In this document: in pieces, positions 27,366-34,817 of the stretch
Numbering within the stretch: the stretch's first letter is position 1
Layout: each line of letters starts with the position of its first letter
Assembly: GCA_020637165.1 (NCBI GenBank)
Contig: JACJWN010000003.1
Span: 186,001 to 250,000 of the forward strand
DNA from: Mycolicibacterium sp.
Lineage (GTDB): Bacteria; Actinomycetota; Actinomycetes; Mycobacteriales; Mycobacteriaceae
DNA: 64,000 bases
Direction: 5' to 3'
Position numbers and translations under genes: made by a program
Notes under the pieces: generated by a model
What the model saw: only the letters and a program-made list of their open reading frames with translations
Database searches by the model: none
What the model was told of the DNA's origin: nothing

Positions 27366-27806
27366 GTGGGCATCGCGCTGAGACCACCGGTCGCCGTTGT
27401 CGACCGGTTCATCGCCGCGCCGCCGCAGCAGGTGTGGCGACTTCTGGTCGACGTCGGGGAGTGGCCGCGATGGGGTCCGTCGGTGCGCCGGGCCGAGCTG
27501 CACGGGGGAGCCCAAGAGCTGAGCGCCGGAGCGCGGGGCACGGTGTGGACCCGAGCCGGGGTGCGGCTGCCGTTCACCGTCACCGAGTTCGAACCCGGCC
27601 GCCGGTGGAACTGGACCGTGGCGGGAGTGCCCGCCACCGGCCATCAGGTCAGCGTTGCCGAGCAGGGCTGCCTTGCGAGCTTCGACGTGCCCTGGTGGGC
27701 CATGGCCTACCTGCCGGTGTGCGCGGCCGCGCTGGCCAGGATCGACCGTTTGGTCGGCCGGCCCGCAGGTCCCGATCCGGTAGGGCCCGATCAGGGCCGG
27801 CAGTAG
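27366..27806 (+). CDS. SRPBCC family protein
   Basis: Second START-like ligand-binding protein (146 residues), divergent from the first with 78 nt between starts. It shows VAVVDRFIAAPPQQVWRLL, DVGEWPRWGPSVRRAEL and FTVTEFEPGRRWNWTVAG, the typical entry and cavity strands. The C-terminal helix is unusual: WWAMAYLPVCAAALARIDRL. The ligand is unknown. The 3' end overlaps the convergent chorismate mutase gene by 16 bp. Confidence 0.84.
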   Translation: MGIALRPPVAVVDRFIAAPPQQVWRLLVDVGEWPRWGPSVRRAELHGGAQELSAGARGTVWTRAGVRLPFTVTEFEPGRRWNWTVAGVPATGHQVSVAEQGCLASFDVPWWAMAYLPVCAAALARIDRLVGRPAGPDPVGPDQGRQ

Positions 27807-28330
27807 GAACGCGTAGCGGCGTCGAGTGCCTGGCGGTAGAGCGGGTCGAGCGCCCGGGCCCCATTTACCGCCGCCTTCGCCGCGTCCAGCTCGATCGAGC
27901 AGTCCGCAGACCGCAGCACGGGCAACTGCGCGGCGATCTCGGCGACCATTCGGTGGTTGAGGGCGTCGATCCCTGTCCGCGAGGTCGACAGATCGGGTGC
28001 CGTCGCCGGCGCGGCGGCCGGGTTCAACTTCCACCAGGCGAACCGGCTGTACTGAATGGCCTCGGTGGCGTTGATCTGATCGGTGAACAGGGTCCTCACG
28101 TAGTCCACCGGGACCCCGTCGGACTCGGCCTCGGCCCCGACGGCGGCGAGGACCTGATGCACGCGCGCCGTATCGGTGATCGGCCCGCCGTTGATCCATT
28201 TGCTGGCAGCGACCGGGTCCGCGGCCTGCAGCCGTTCGGCCGCCGTGTCGATGAGCTGATAAAGCGGCATAACCGGCTGATCGCCGGGCTCGGCGATGGC
28301 GGCAGGGGCCGACACCATGGCGAGAACCAA
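27791..28330 (-). CDS. Secreted chorismate mutase, AroQ-gamma class (Rv1885c type)
   Basis: Exported all-helical enzyme converting chorismate to prephenate outside the cytoplasm. The 179-residue product retains residues used by the M. tuberculosis secreted mutase: Arg in AAERLQAADP, Lys in AASKW, Arg in DTARVHQ, Thr/Glu in ATEAIQYSRF and Arg in TSRTGIDALN. Two Cys (SADCSIE, SYCRP) could form the family disulfide. The only standard start that keeps a leader is a TTG at 28330, giving a short signal peptide VLAMVSAPAAIAEP. The frame stays open upstream, into the end of the protease gene (TALKAAGAALV), so the true start may be a CTG near 28360. It lies 26 nt after the serine protease stop and is probably co-expressed with it. 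Confidence 0.85.
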   Translation of the reverse strand: MVLAMVSAPAAIAEPGDQPVMPLYQLIDTAAERLQAADPVAASKWINGGPITDTARVHQVLAAVGAEAESDGVPVDYVRTLFTDQINATEAIQYSRFAWWKLNPAAAPATAPDLSTSRTGIDALNHRMVAEIAAQLPVLRSADCSIELDAAKAAVNGARALDPLYRQALDAATRSYCRP

Positions 28331-28356
28331 TGCGGCCCCCGCCGCCTTGAGAGCGG

Positions 28357-29442
28357 TCAGCCCACCGGCCCCTTGGTCAGAACCAGAGGAACGGTGCGGG
28401 GGTTACCGGCGCGGTCGATCCAGGACAGCATGATCGTGTCGCCGGGTCGGCGCTGATCCATCAGGTTGGACAGATCGGCGGCCGAGTTGACCGGAATCCC
28501 GTCGACGGCGGTGATCAGGTCACCGCCGAACAACCCGGCCTGGCTCGCGGGCGTATCGGGCAGAACCTGCCGGACGATGGCGCCGGGCGGACCGCCGAGC
28601 CGCGGCGCATCAGCGATCCCCACGCCGATGAAGGCGGTGTCGCCGAGGTGGATCGCGGGCGAGGGGACGCCCGAGCGGATCTGGTTGGCGATGCCCATCG
28701 CCCGGTCGATCGGGATGGCGAAGCCTTCCCCGCCGGTGACGCCGCCCATGCGGTAGGTCAGGGTCGCGGCCACCGTCACGCCGACCACCTGTCCGGCGCT
28801 GTTGACCAGCGGGCCTCCGGAGTCGCCCGGCCGTATGTTGGCCGCCACCCGGATCAGGTCGTACAACTCCCGCGAACCGCCGCCGGACTCGTCGGAGGCG
28901 CGGACGCTGGCACCGAGCTGGGTCACCGCACCCGGGGCGTAGGACGGCGGGGCGCCCGGACCGTTGGAGTTGCCGATGGCCGCGATCGGGTCGCCGACGG
29001 CCACCGACGAGGAGGTGCCGAGGTTGGCGGTCGGCAGTCCGCCCGCACCGCGCAAGCGGATCAGGGCGATGTCGCTGGCGCGATCGAATCCGATGACGTC
29101 GACCGCATAGGAGACGCTGTTGGCCAGGCTCAAGGCGGTGATTTCGGTGGCGCCCTCGATGACGTGGTTGTTGGTCAACACCTCACCACTGGGGTCGATG
29201 ACGATTCCGGTGCCGTTGCCGACGGCGCCCTGATAGCTCAGCGATGTGTTGATGTCGACGAGCCCGGGTACCACCTGGCTGAGCAGAGCAGACTGATCCA
29301 GCGGGGCCCGCGGCGCCGGAGGGAGCTCGGGAGCAGCGGTGCCGGGTGCGGCGAACAGGCCGGCGAGCAGGGTCAACGTCGCAAGCGCACCGGCCAGCCG
29401 GCGCGCCCGACGGACCGCATGACGCGGTGACAGTAGAGCCAT
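28357..29442 (-). CDS. pepA: Secreted trypsin-like serine protease with PDZ domain (PepA/HtrA type)
   Basis: Exported S1C protease of 361 residues close to M. tuberculosis PepA. A signal peptide (RRLAGALATLTLLAGLFAAPGTAAP) is followed by SALLSQVVPGLVDINTSLSY. The catalytic triad is His in VLTNNHVIEG, Asp in FDRASDIALIRL, and Ser in RPGDSGGPLVNS. The PDZ domain occupies the last 95 residues (APRLGGPPGAIVRQVLPDTP, FGGDLITAVDGIPV). The ATG at 29442 is preferred; a GTG at 29466 lies in frame. It probably functions in the envelope in quality control or processing. Followed by the secreted chorismate mutase. Confidence 0.88.
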   Translation of the reverse strand: MALLSPRHAVRRARRLAGALATLTLLAGLFAAPGTAAPELPPAPRAPLDQSALLSQVVPGLVDINTSLSYQGAVGNGTGIVIDPSGEVLTNNHVIEGATEITALSLANSVSYAVDVIGFDRASDIALIRLRGAGGLPTANLGTSSSVAVGDPIAAIGNSNGPGAPPSYAPGAVTQLGASVRASDESGGGSRELYDLIRVAANIRPGDSGGPLVNSAGQVVGVTVAATLTYRMGGVTGGEGFAIPIDRAMGIANQIRSGVPSPAIHLGDTAFIGVGIADAPRLGGPPGAIVRQVLPDTPASQAGLFGGDLITAVDGIPVNSAADLSNLMDQRRPGDTIMLSWIDRAGNPRTVPLVLTKGPVG

Positions 29443-29546
29443 GACATCAACTTTGCCTGAAAACACCGCAAAAAGGCACTCCGCTTCGGCCGAAAATTCG
29501 CAAATATCCGTTCTGACGGCTGGCCCGGTCCGCGACTGAGGCCGCG

Positions 29547-30263
29547 ATGACCGGCCCGCCGGTGCTGCCGGGGCGCGGCCCGGGCGGCCTTCGGGAGACG
29601 TTGCTCACAACCACGGCGGGCTCTGCCCCGAGATCGCCGGTAACATCCGAAGGGGTGGAGAGCGTCGCGGACGTCCTAGGCCGACTTGACCTCCTGGAAC
29701 GTGAGGTTCACCTCCGCAACCGGGCGGCCATCGCCCTGATCGCCGCGGCCCTGCTGATATCGCTTGTGCTCGGTGTGGGCTTCGTTGTGACGCACCGCAT
29801 CTACGATCTCCGCGGCGCCGCTATGAGGCCCGTCGATCCGCTGAGCGACGCGCAGAGCAGGCAGCAGGTGCTGGAACCGGCCCGCCAATTCGTGGCGGCC
29901 GGTCTGCAGTCCCCGTCGGCGAGCTATCTGTTGATGTCGTGCACCAACGATGAGGAGCCGCTGTATCAGGGATCCGTCTACCTGAACTTCGACGTTCCCA
30001 GCATCACCGAGACGCCCGCATACTTCCGTCGCATCGCCGCGGCAATGACCGCCCGGGGTTGGCACGAGGGGCTCGCGCCCAATCGCCACCCCGGGGGGCG
30101 CACCCTGGCCAAGGACGGGGTGACCGCCGTGTACTACCGCAGCCCCGATATTCAAGACCGAGGCGTGCTGGAGATCAACGGGGAGTGCCGCAACATGACC
30201 GACCACAGTCTCGACACGATCGGTTTCGTCGACGTCACCGAGCAACTGGGCGGCAAGAACTGA
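29547..30263 (+). CDS. Single-pass membrane protein of unknown function
   Basis: I do not recognise this family. The 238-residue ORF has one transmembrane helix at about 60-82 (AIALIAAALLISLVLGVGFVV), followed by a soluble extracytoplasmic domain: QQVLEPARQFVAAGLQSPSASY, LMSCTNDEEPLYQGSVYLNF and RGWHEGLAPNRHPGGRTLAKD. That domain has two Cys and resembles small mycobacterial membrane-anchored proteins. The first 36 residues are low-complexity, and a GTG at 29655 (VESVADVLGRLDLLE) after GAAGGG is a credible later start. It is divergent from pepA. Confidence 0.65.
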   Translation: MTGPPVLPGRGPGGLRETLLTTTAGSAPRSPVTSEGVESVADVLGRLDLLEREVHLRNRAAIALIAAALLISLVLGVGFVVTHRIYDLRGAAMRPVDPLSDAQSRQQVLEPARQFVAAGLQSPSASYLLMSCTNDEEPLYQGSVYLNFDVPSITETPAYFRRIAAAMTARGWHEGLAPNRHPGGRTLAKDGVTAVYYRSPDIQDRGVLEINGECRNMTDHSLDTIGFVDVTEQLGGKN

Positions 30264-30330
30264 CGGCCCCCTGGTCTCCGGACGCCGCCGAGCATGTTGC
30301 AGCGGATCCCGGCTACCCGCCCGAGGCTGT

Positions 30331-30477
30331 GTTCGTCGCGGTGCGTTTTGGATCTTGCAGACCGGAACGGCCTGCTCGGTCCTTTTCTACAGCCAAATCA
30401 CCGATCCAGCGGCGCTGCTACTCGGTGGTTTCGTGATGGCCGCCTTCGGCTCGGTAATGCTGGGCGGCCGAAATTAG
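30331..30477 (+). pseudogene. Possible remnant of a membrane-protein C terminus
   Basis: In the 285-bp gap before the ferredoxin one frame reads VRRGAFWILQTGTACSVLFY then SQITDPAALLLGGF and VMAAFGSVMLGGRN, ending in TAG at 30475-30477. The hydrophobic periodic pattern looks like two transmembrane helices, but there is no ATG/GTG start or ribosome binding site upstream in this frame. It may be a decayed gene end. Chance hydrophobic translation cannot be excluded. Confidence 0.35.
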
Positions 30478-30535
30478 GGACTTTGGTCCCCGGCGTGGCG
30501 GGACCTTCTCCGTGTCTGGTACGGCGAGTCACAGA

Positions 30536-30548
30536 TAGACTGCGACCT
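30536..30548 (+). promoter_or_regulatory. Leaderless -10 element of the ferredoxin gene
   Basis: TAGACT (30536-30541) is 7 nt before the ATG at 30549, with no ribosome binding site. Confidence 0.65.
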
Positions 30549-30887
30549 ATGGCTTATGTGATCACCAGCGCGTGTGTCGATGTCAAGCACAAGTCCTGCG
30601 CCGCCGAATGCCCGGTGGACTGCATCTACGAGGGCGACCGGACGATGTACATCAATGCCGAGGAGTGCGTCGACTGCGGCGCCTGCCGGTTGCTGTGCGA
30701 GGTCGACGCCATTTACCACGAGGACGACCTCCCGGAGAGCGAGCGCAAGTTCCTCGCCGATAACGCCGCCTTCTTCGCCGAGACCCTGCCCGGCCGCAGC
30801 GCCCCGCTGGGGACGCCGGGAAGTGCCACCGACCTCGGACCGGTGGGGGTGGACACTCCCATGGTCGCCGGACTGCCGCGCAAGTAG
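30549..30887 (+). CDS. Seven-iron ferredoxin (FdxA-like)
   Basis: Small electron carrier of 112 residues. The N-terminal cluster ligands are C-x7-C-x3-CPVDC (residues 9-25), as in 3Fe-4S/4Fe-4S ferredoxins. The second set is CVDCGACRLLC, C-x2-C-x2-C-x3-C. The Pro that normally follows the last Cys is Glu here (CEVDAIY), which is unusual and could change cluster environment. A 40-residue tail after the core (PGRSAPLGTPGS...) extends beyond the typical FdxA. It may serve the P450s encoded 4 kb away, but nothing in the sequence proves the pairing. Confidence 0.9.
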   Translation: MAYVITSACVDVKHKSCAAECPVDCIYEGDRTMYINAEECVDCGACRLLCEVDAIYHEDDLPESERKFLADNAAFFAETLPGRSAPLGTPGSATDLGPVGVDTPMVAGLPRK

Positions 30888-30890
30888 GTC

Positions 30891-31253
30891 TCAGGCCGAC
30901 GGTTCGGCCGCGGCGAACTCGCAGAAGGCCGTGTAGGCGCGGGCGCCGTAGACAGTGGCGGGACCGCCCTGCATGAGGATCGCGACGCCGATGGCCTCAG
31001 CGGCCTCCTTGGTGGTGGCCCCGGCGCGGGCCGCACCGCGGGCGTGCGAGGCGATGCAGCCGTCGCAGCCGTGCACCACGCCGATGGTCATCGCCATGAG
31101 CTCCTTGATCTTGGTTGGCAGCGCGCCGTCGGCCAAAGCGGCACCGCTGAGCTCGTTGAACGCCCGGTAGACGTCGGGGATCTCCTGCCGCAACGCCCGA
31201 TGCTGGGGGCGCAGGTCGTTGAGGACGTCGTGGTTGTGCCCGTGTTCGCTCAT
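30891..31253 (-). CDS. Carboxymuconolactone decarboxylase/AhpD-like protein
   Basis: All-helical AhpD-like protein of 120 residues. It has the redox-active CxxC plus His motif GVVHGCDGCIASHARGA, typical of alkylhydroperoxidase-like proteins, so a peroxidase or thiol-redox role is likely rather than decarboxylation. The N-terminal segment is His-rich (MSEHGHNHDVLNDL). The ATG at 31253 was chosen over the longer frame from 31316 because homologues begin near here. Convergent with the ferredoxin gene, stops 3 nt apart. Confidence 0.87.
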   Translation of the reverse strand: MSEHGHNHDVLNDLRPQHRALRQEIPDVYRAFNELSGAALADGALPTKIKELMAMTIGVVHGCDGCIASHARGAARAGATTKEAAEAIGVAILMQGGPATVYGARAYTAFCEFAAAEPSA

Positions 31254-31387
31254 GCCGGGAATTGTAGGGGCCCAGCAACTCCGGGCTGGTACCTGTCCGG
31301 GCTGATGTTTCGTCACCGACCACCGGTGGTACGCCGCGTCAGCATCTACACTGCAATTTGCTGTAGACCACGACGGGACAGGGAGCC

Positions 31388-32143
31388 ATGGCCAGAGCAG
31401 TTCGACGGGCGCTAGCCGCTGCTGGGATCGCAGTCGTCACGCTGGTGGCGGCGGCGCCCACGAGCGCGGCGGCCCTGGCCCCGTCGGTCGCTGACGGGGT
31501 GGTGGCGTCGGTGCAACCGGTGAACGGCTCGACCGTCGGCGTGGCGCACCCGATCATCGTCACGTTCACCGGTCCGGTCGCTGACCGCGCGGCCGCCGAA
31601 CGGGGCATCACGGTCACCGCACCGACCGATATGACCGGCCGGTTCGAGTGGCGTGCCGACAACGTGGTGGCGTGGGTGCCCGACGAGTTCTGGCCGGCCC
31701 ACTCCCACATCACACTGATGGCCGGGGGGCAGCGGCGCAGCTTCGGCACCGGGTCGACCGTGCTCGCCGTCGGCAGCCTCTCAAACCACACCTTCACGGT
31801 GAGCATCGACGGGGTCATCATGCGTCAGATGCCGGCATCGATGGGCAAGCCGAGGTTCCCGACACCCGTGGGCTCGTTCACCGTGCTGGAGAAGGCCAAG
31901 TCGATCATCATGGACTCCCGCACCATCGGCATTCCGCTGAGCGACCCCGAGGGTTACAAGCTGACTGTTGCCGACGCGGTGCGGATCACCTGGGGCGGGG
32001 TGTACGTCCATTCCGCGCCCTGGTCGGTCGGTTCCCAGGGCTACGCCAACGTCAGCCACGGCTGCATCAACCTCAGTCCCAACAACGCGCTGTGGTACTT
32101 CAACCAGGTGGGCATCGGTGACCCCGTGGTCATCAACTGGTGA
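31388..32143 (+). CDS. ldtA: L,D-transpeptidase, LdtA type
   Basis: Exported peptidoglycan cross-linking enzyme that makes 3-3 bridges. The 251 residues match the length of M. tuberculosis LdtA (Rv0116c). It has a signal peptide (residues 1-29), an Ig-like domain (VASVQPVNGSTVGVAHPIIV to about 125), and a YkuD catalytic domain. The active-site signature is HSAPWSVG then GYANVSHGCINLS, with catalytic Cys in SHGC. The Pro-rich linkers of LdtB are absent. ATG follows GACAGGGAGCC. Carbapenem-sensitive enzymes of this class help shape the mycobacterial cell wall. Confidence 0.92.
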   Translation: MARAVRRALAAAGIAVVTLVAAAPTSAAALAPSVADGVVASVQPVNGSTVGVAHPIIVTFTGPVADRAAAERGITVTAPTDMTGRFEWRADNVVAWVPDEFWPAHSHITLMAGGQRRSFGTGSTVLAVGSLSNHTFTVSIDGVIMRQMPASMGKPRFPTPVGSFTVLEKAKSIIMDSRTIGIPLSDPEGYKLTVADAVRITWGGVYVHSAPWSVGSQGYANVSHGCINLSPNNALWYFNQVGIGDPVVINW

Positions 32144-32155
32144 GTTGGATCCCGG

Positions 32156-32731
32156 CTACTTCGGGTGCGTCGCGGCGAAGTCGATGGTGACTTCGTCGGC
32201 CACCTTGAGCGAACCCATGAAAAGCGAGTAGGGCTTCACGCCGAAGTCGCTCTGGGTCAGCTTCACCTGTGTCGACAGCCCCCAGACCGCGCCACGATCC
32301 TCGATGGTCAGATCGACCACCTGGGGGCGTGCGGTTCCATGGATCTCCACCGATCCGCTGAGCCGGTAGCCCTGCGCGGTCCGGGAGATATCGGAGGTCT
32401 CGAAGCGAATCTGCGGAAACTTTTTGGCATCCAACGACTTCAGCGCATTGGAGCGGGCCACACCCTTCTCCGGTCCGGCCAGGGGGGTGACGCCCCCTTC
32501 ACCGGTGAGGACCTCCAACGAATCCACCACGACGTTCAGTTCCGCGCTGATCGGCTCGCCGCCCTCCCACTGCACCGTTGCCGTCCAGGAGCGCATGGCG
32601 ATGGTCAGCCGGTGGCCCATCTTGGCAGCCCGGCCGGCCACGCCGGTGAGAATGCGCAGTTCGCCGGAATCGGCATCAAGCGACCAACTCGAGGATCCAC
32701 CGGACCTCGAGGAACCATTGGACTCTGTCAT
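32156..32731 (-). CDS. YceI family protein
   Basis: Lipocalin-like YceI-fold protein of 191 residues, with no signal peptide in this copy. Typical strands are WSLDADSGELRILTGVAGRA, LNVVVDSLEVLTGEGG, SLDAKKFPQIRFETSDISRT and GYRLSGSVEIHGTARPQVV. YceI proteins bind polyisoprenoid or amide lipids. TACGAT on the minus strand ends 6 nt before the ATG, so the mRNA is probably leaderless. Convergent with ldtA, 12 nt apart. Confidence 0.85.
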   Translation of the reverse strand: MTESNGSSRSGGSSSWSLDADSGELRILTGVAGRAAKMGHRLTIAMRSWTATVQWEGGEPISAELNVVVDSLEVLTGEGGVTPLAGPEKGVARSNALKSLDAKKFPQIRFETSDISRTAQGYRLSGSVEIHGTARPQVVDLTIEDRGAVWGLSTQVKLTQSDFGVKPYSLFMGSLKVADEVTIDFAATHPK

Positions 32732-32782
32732 CGGCCCATCGTATCGGTCTGCCGGGGCGGGCCCGCGCTCCCGGCGCGCCGA

Positions 32783-33397
32783 CTAACCGGCCGGGGTCGA
32801 GGTCGTGGCGGTCACGGTGACGGTCGTGGTGGACACCGTCGGGGTCCCCGGAGAAGAGGTTTCCGCAGAAGAGGTTTCCGCGGAGGAGCTCTCCTCGGAG
32901 GAGGTTTCAGGAGTCGAGGACGCCCCGGAGAATCCCGGCTCGCGGAACTCCACCCAGGAATCCCGGTAGAGGACGGTATCGCCGTCGGAGACCAGGAGCA
33001 TCTCCGGGGAAACCGCGTAGGTGACCCCTTCGTTGGTGGCGACGATCGAGCCGTCCGAGGCGCGGCCCGCCGATACCGTTAAAGACGAGTTGTCGCTGAG
33101 CCTGACCCCTCGGTACTCGAGTTGGCCGTCGGGACCGACGCAGATCGTGACGAGCGCGCGCGACGTGCGGCCAAAGGCCATCAGGGTCTGGCCCTCATCG
33201 CAGCGAGCCGCGGAGTCCGTGTAACCCTGGCCGTCACTGGGATAAGCCGAGCTGGATCCGGACGGTGCGGTGGTCGAGGTGGTGGGCTCCGCGCCCGCCT
33301 CGGGTAAACCGCTCTGGGCCATCGCGGTCATAGCGGTGGCGGCGGCCAGAGCAGTCGTGGCGAGAAGGGGGCCTACCGGGCGGGCACGATGAGACAT
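32783..33397 (-). CDS. Secreted protein with Ser/Thr-rich C terminus, unknown function
   Basis: The 204-residue product has a signal peptide (VGPLLATTALAAATAMTAMA, residues 7-36). A small domain of about 110 residues contains a Cys pair (AARCDEGQTLM and LVTICVGPDGQLEY) and strands SSLTVSAGRASDGSIVATNE. The end is a low-complexity tail rich in Ser, Thr and Glu with a repeated (S/T)SxEETSSAE theme. The tail is likely a flexible, possibly O-mannosylated cell-wall spacer. No characterised family is recognised. GAGGA lies directly before the ATG. Confidence 0.72.
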   Translation of the reverse strand: MSHRARPVGPLLATTALAAATAMTAMAQSGLPEAGAEPTTSTTAPSGSSSAYPSDGQGYTDSAARCDEGQTLMAFGRTSRALVTICVGPDGQLEYRGVRLSDNSSLTVSAGRASDGSIVATNEGVTYAVSPEMLLVSDGDTVLYRDSWVEFREPGFSGASSTPETSSEESSSAETSSAETSSPGTPTVSTTTVTVTATTSTPAG

Positions 33398-33444
33398 TCC
33401 TCAAGCCAACCATCTTCAGACCCGAATCCCGTGCTGCCGCCCCG

Positions 33445-33706
33445 GTGTTTCGGCGCCGTTTCGTAATCTCGGGTGATGCAGACATGCACACCGGGGGCAG
33501 CGCCGGAAACGGCAGGCGGCAGTACTACGGTGTGCGCCGGACGCGGCTGATCGACTAGATCACCGGCCACTTCGGCGGCGAGGACCTCGGCTCGATCGCC
33601 CCGCTGCTTCCGCCGGCCGGCTTCGGATTCTCCTCGGCGCCGCCGACCCCGCAGATCGTGGCGGTGGCCACCACCATCGACCTTTCCGACTCAGTCGTCA
33701 TCTGAG
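33445..33706 (+). pseudogene. Amber-interrupted coding remnant
   Basis: A + strand frame from about 33445 to the TGA at 33704-33706 is read through a single TAG at 33556-33558. On both sides almost every codon ends in G or C, as in real genes of this genome. The reading is RRFVISGDADMHTGG, then RRQYYGVRRTRLID, stop, ITGHFGGEDLGSIAPLLPP, AGFGFSSAPPTPQIV and TIDLSDSVVI. No start codon with a ribosome binding site is obvious, and I do not recognise the family. The end overlaps the convergent ANTAR gene by 16 bp. Either a decayed C terminus or a gene with a suppressed amber codon. Confidence 0.5.
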
Positions 33707-34497
33707 GCCGGCCGGAAGGCGCGGCTCAGAACCGCCCACAGTAGCCGCGCGGCCTTTCGGGCCCGCTCGTCGGGGGCTATCGGCGCGGCGTTGCCCGGTT
33801 GTTCGGCCGGGGTGCGCCCGACGTGCTCGACCAGGGCGACGGCAAGTACCCGCAGTTTGACGTTGGACTCGTGGCTGGCCCGACGCAGGGTGGCCCAAGC
33901 TTCGTCCGCGTCGCAACGCAAGCACGCCATCACCATTCCCTTGGCCTGCTCGATCGCGCCGCGGGACTGCAGCACCGCGAGCATGTCGGCGACATCATTG
34001 CCCTCCTGCGCGGCTGAGGTCATCAGCGCCGCGGAGATGAGTTGTTCGTAGCCGACCAGGGTGGCCATCGTGCCGGCATCGGCCGGCCGGTTCAGTAGGC
34101 AGGACAGCACAACAGTCTCGTCGGAGCGCCAGATCCCGGGCACGGATGCCGCGCCCTTGGCGGACCGCACCTGATCGTCGTGACCGGATACCCGGTCGAT
34201 AATGGAATCCGCCGTCAGCGCCGGCCAGCGGTCATCGGACCACAGCTCAAGGCTCAACACCGGAACCTGGTACTCGGCGGCGTCGACGGCTGGGCCGCCG
34301 AGGCCGGAGAGTTGCGCTGCGAGGTAGGCGCTGCCGAACCCGCATGAGGCGTACTCCGTGGCACCGCCGGTTCTGGGGTGGACGGTGACGGCGAGCGCGA
34401 CGGCATCGGGCAGGTCGTGTTGCACCCGTTCAAGGATGCGGTCGAACAACTGGTGGTGTGCGGACTCCGCGCGGGGGTGGAAGGGCGGGACGGGCAC
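33691..34497 (-). CDS. GAF-like and ANTAR domain regulator
   Basis: Predicted RNA-binding antiterminator of 268 residues. The N-terminal 150 residues look like a degenerate GAF sensor (DAVALAVTVHPRTGGATEYA, VPVLSLELWSDDRW). The ANTAR domain spans about 165-225 and contains the signature LQSRGAIEQAKGMVMACLRCDADEAWATLRRASHE. A basic tail ends RARKAARLLWAVLSRAF. ANTAR proteins bind paired hairpins in target mRNA leaders. The GTG start is preceded by AAGGAG, which lies inside the last codons of the STAS gene, so the two are translationally linked. No ANTAR target hairpins were found in this window. Confidence 0.85.
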   Translation of the reverse strand: MPVPPFHPRAESAHHQLFDRILERVQHDLPDAVALAVTVHPRTGGATEYASCGFGSAYLAAQLSGLGGPAVDAAEYQVPVLSLELWSDDRWPALTADSIIDRVSGHDDQVRSAKGAASVPGIWRSDETVVLSCLLNRPADAGTMATLVGYEQLISAALMTSAAQEGNDVADMLAVLQSRGAIEQAKGMVMACLRCDADEAWATLRRASHESNVKLRVLAVALVEHVGRTPAEQPGNAAPIAPDERARKAARLLWAVLSRAFRPASDDD

Positions 34498-34505
34498 CGG
34501 GGCAC

Positions 34506-34817
34506 CTACTCCTTCGTCACGACGGTCGCAACCCGGTCCAGGCCGGAGATCCTCAGCAGCGTCTTGATATTCCCGGAGGGCCTGATCATCAAGGTCAGCG
34601 TGGTCGTGGCGGCAACCGAGAACAGCGCACCCACCGCGGTGCTGTCGCAGTAACTCACCTCGGTTAGGTCGATGGTCAGCGCATCCGAGCCGTTGCAGGC
34701 CTTGGTCATCGCGGTGCGGAACTCCTCGACGTTGGCCAGGTCGATATCCCCGGAGGCGACCACCAGTGCCGGCCGGTTCGCGGCGGCGGGAGTGACGGCG
34801 AACCAGGCGTGTTTCAT
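34506..34817 (-). CDS. STAS-domain anti-sigma factor antagonist
   Basis: Single-domain STAS protein of 103 residues of the RsbV/SpoIIAA type. The phosphorylatable Ser is in the conserved loop DLTEVSYCDSTAVGALFSV. ATG overlaps the stop of the upstream HATPase gene (ATGA). In partner switching the unphosphorylated STAS protein binds the kinase and frees a sigma factor; phosphorylation by the kinase reverses this. Its partner should be the adjacent protein at 34814-35791. No sigma factor gene is in the window. Confidence 0.88.
   Translation of the reverse strand: MKHAWFAVTPAAANRPALVVASGDIDLANVEEFRTAMTKACNGSDALTIDLTEVSYCDSTAVGALFSVAATTTLTLMIRPSGNIKTLLRISGLDRVATVVTKE

Noticed and set aside
27288-28199. 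Long N-terminal extension of the Rv1883c-type SRPBCC gene
   Set aside because: It is antisense to the second SRPBCC gene and out of frame with chorismate mutase; the START fold begins at 27287.
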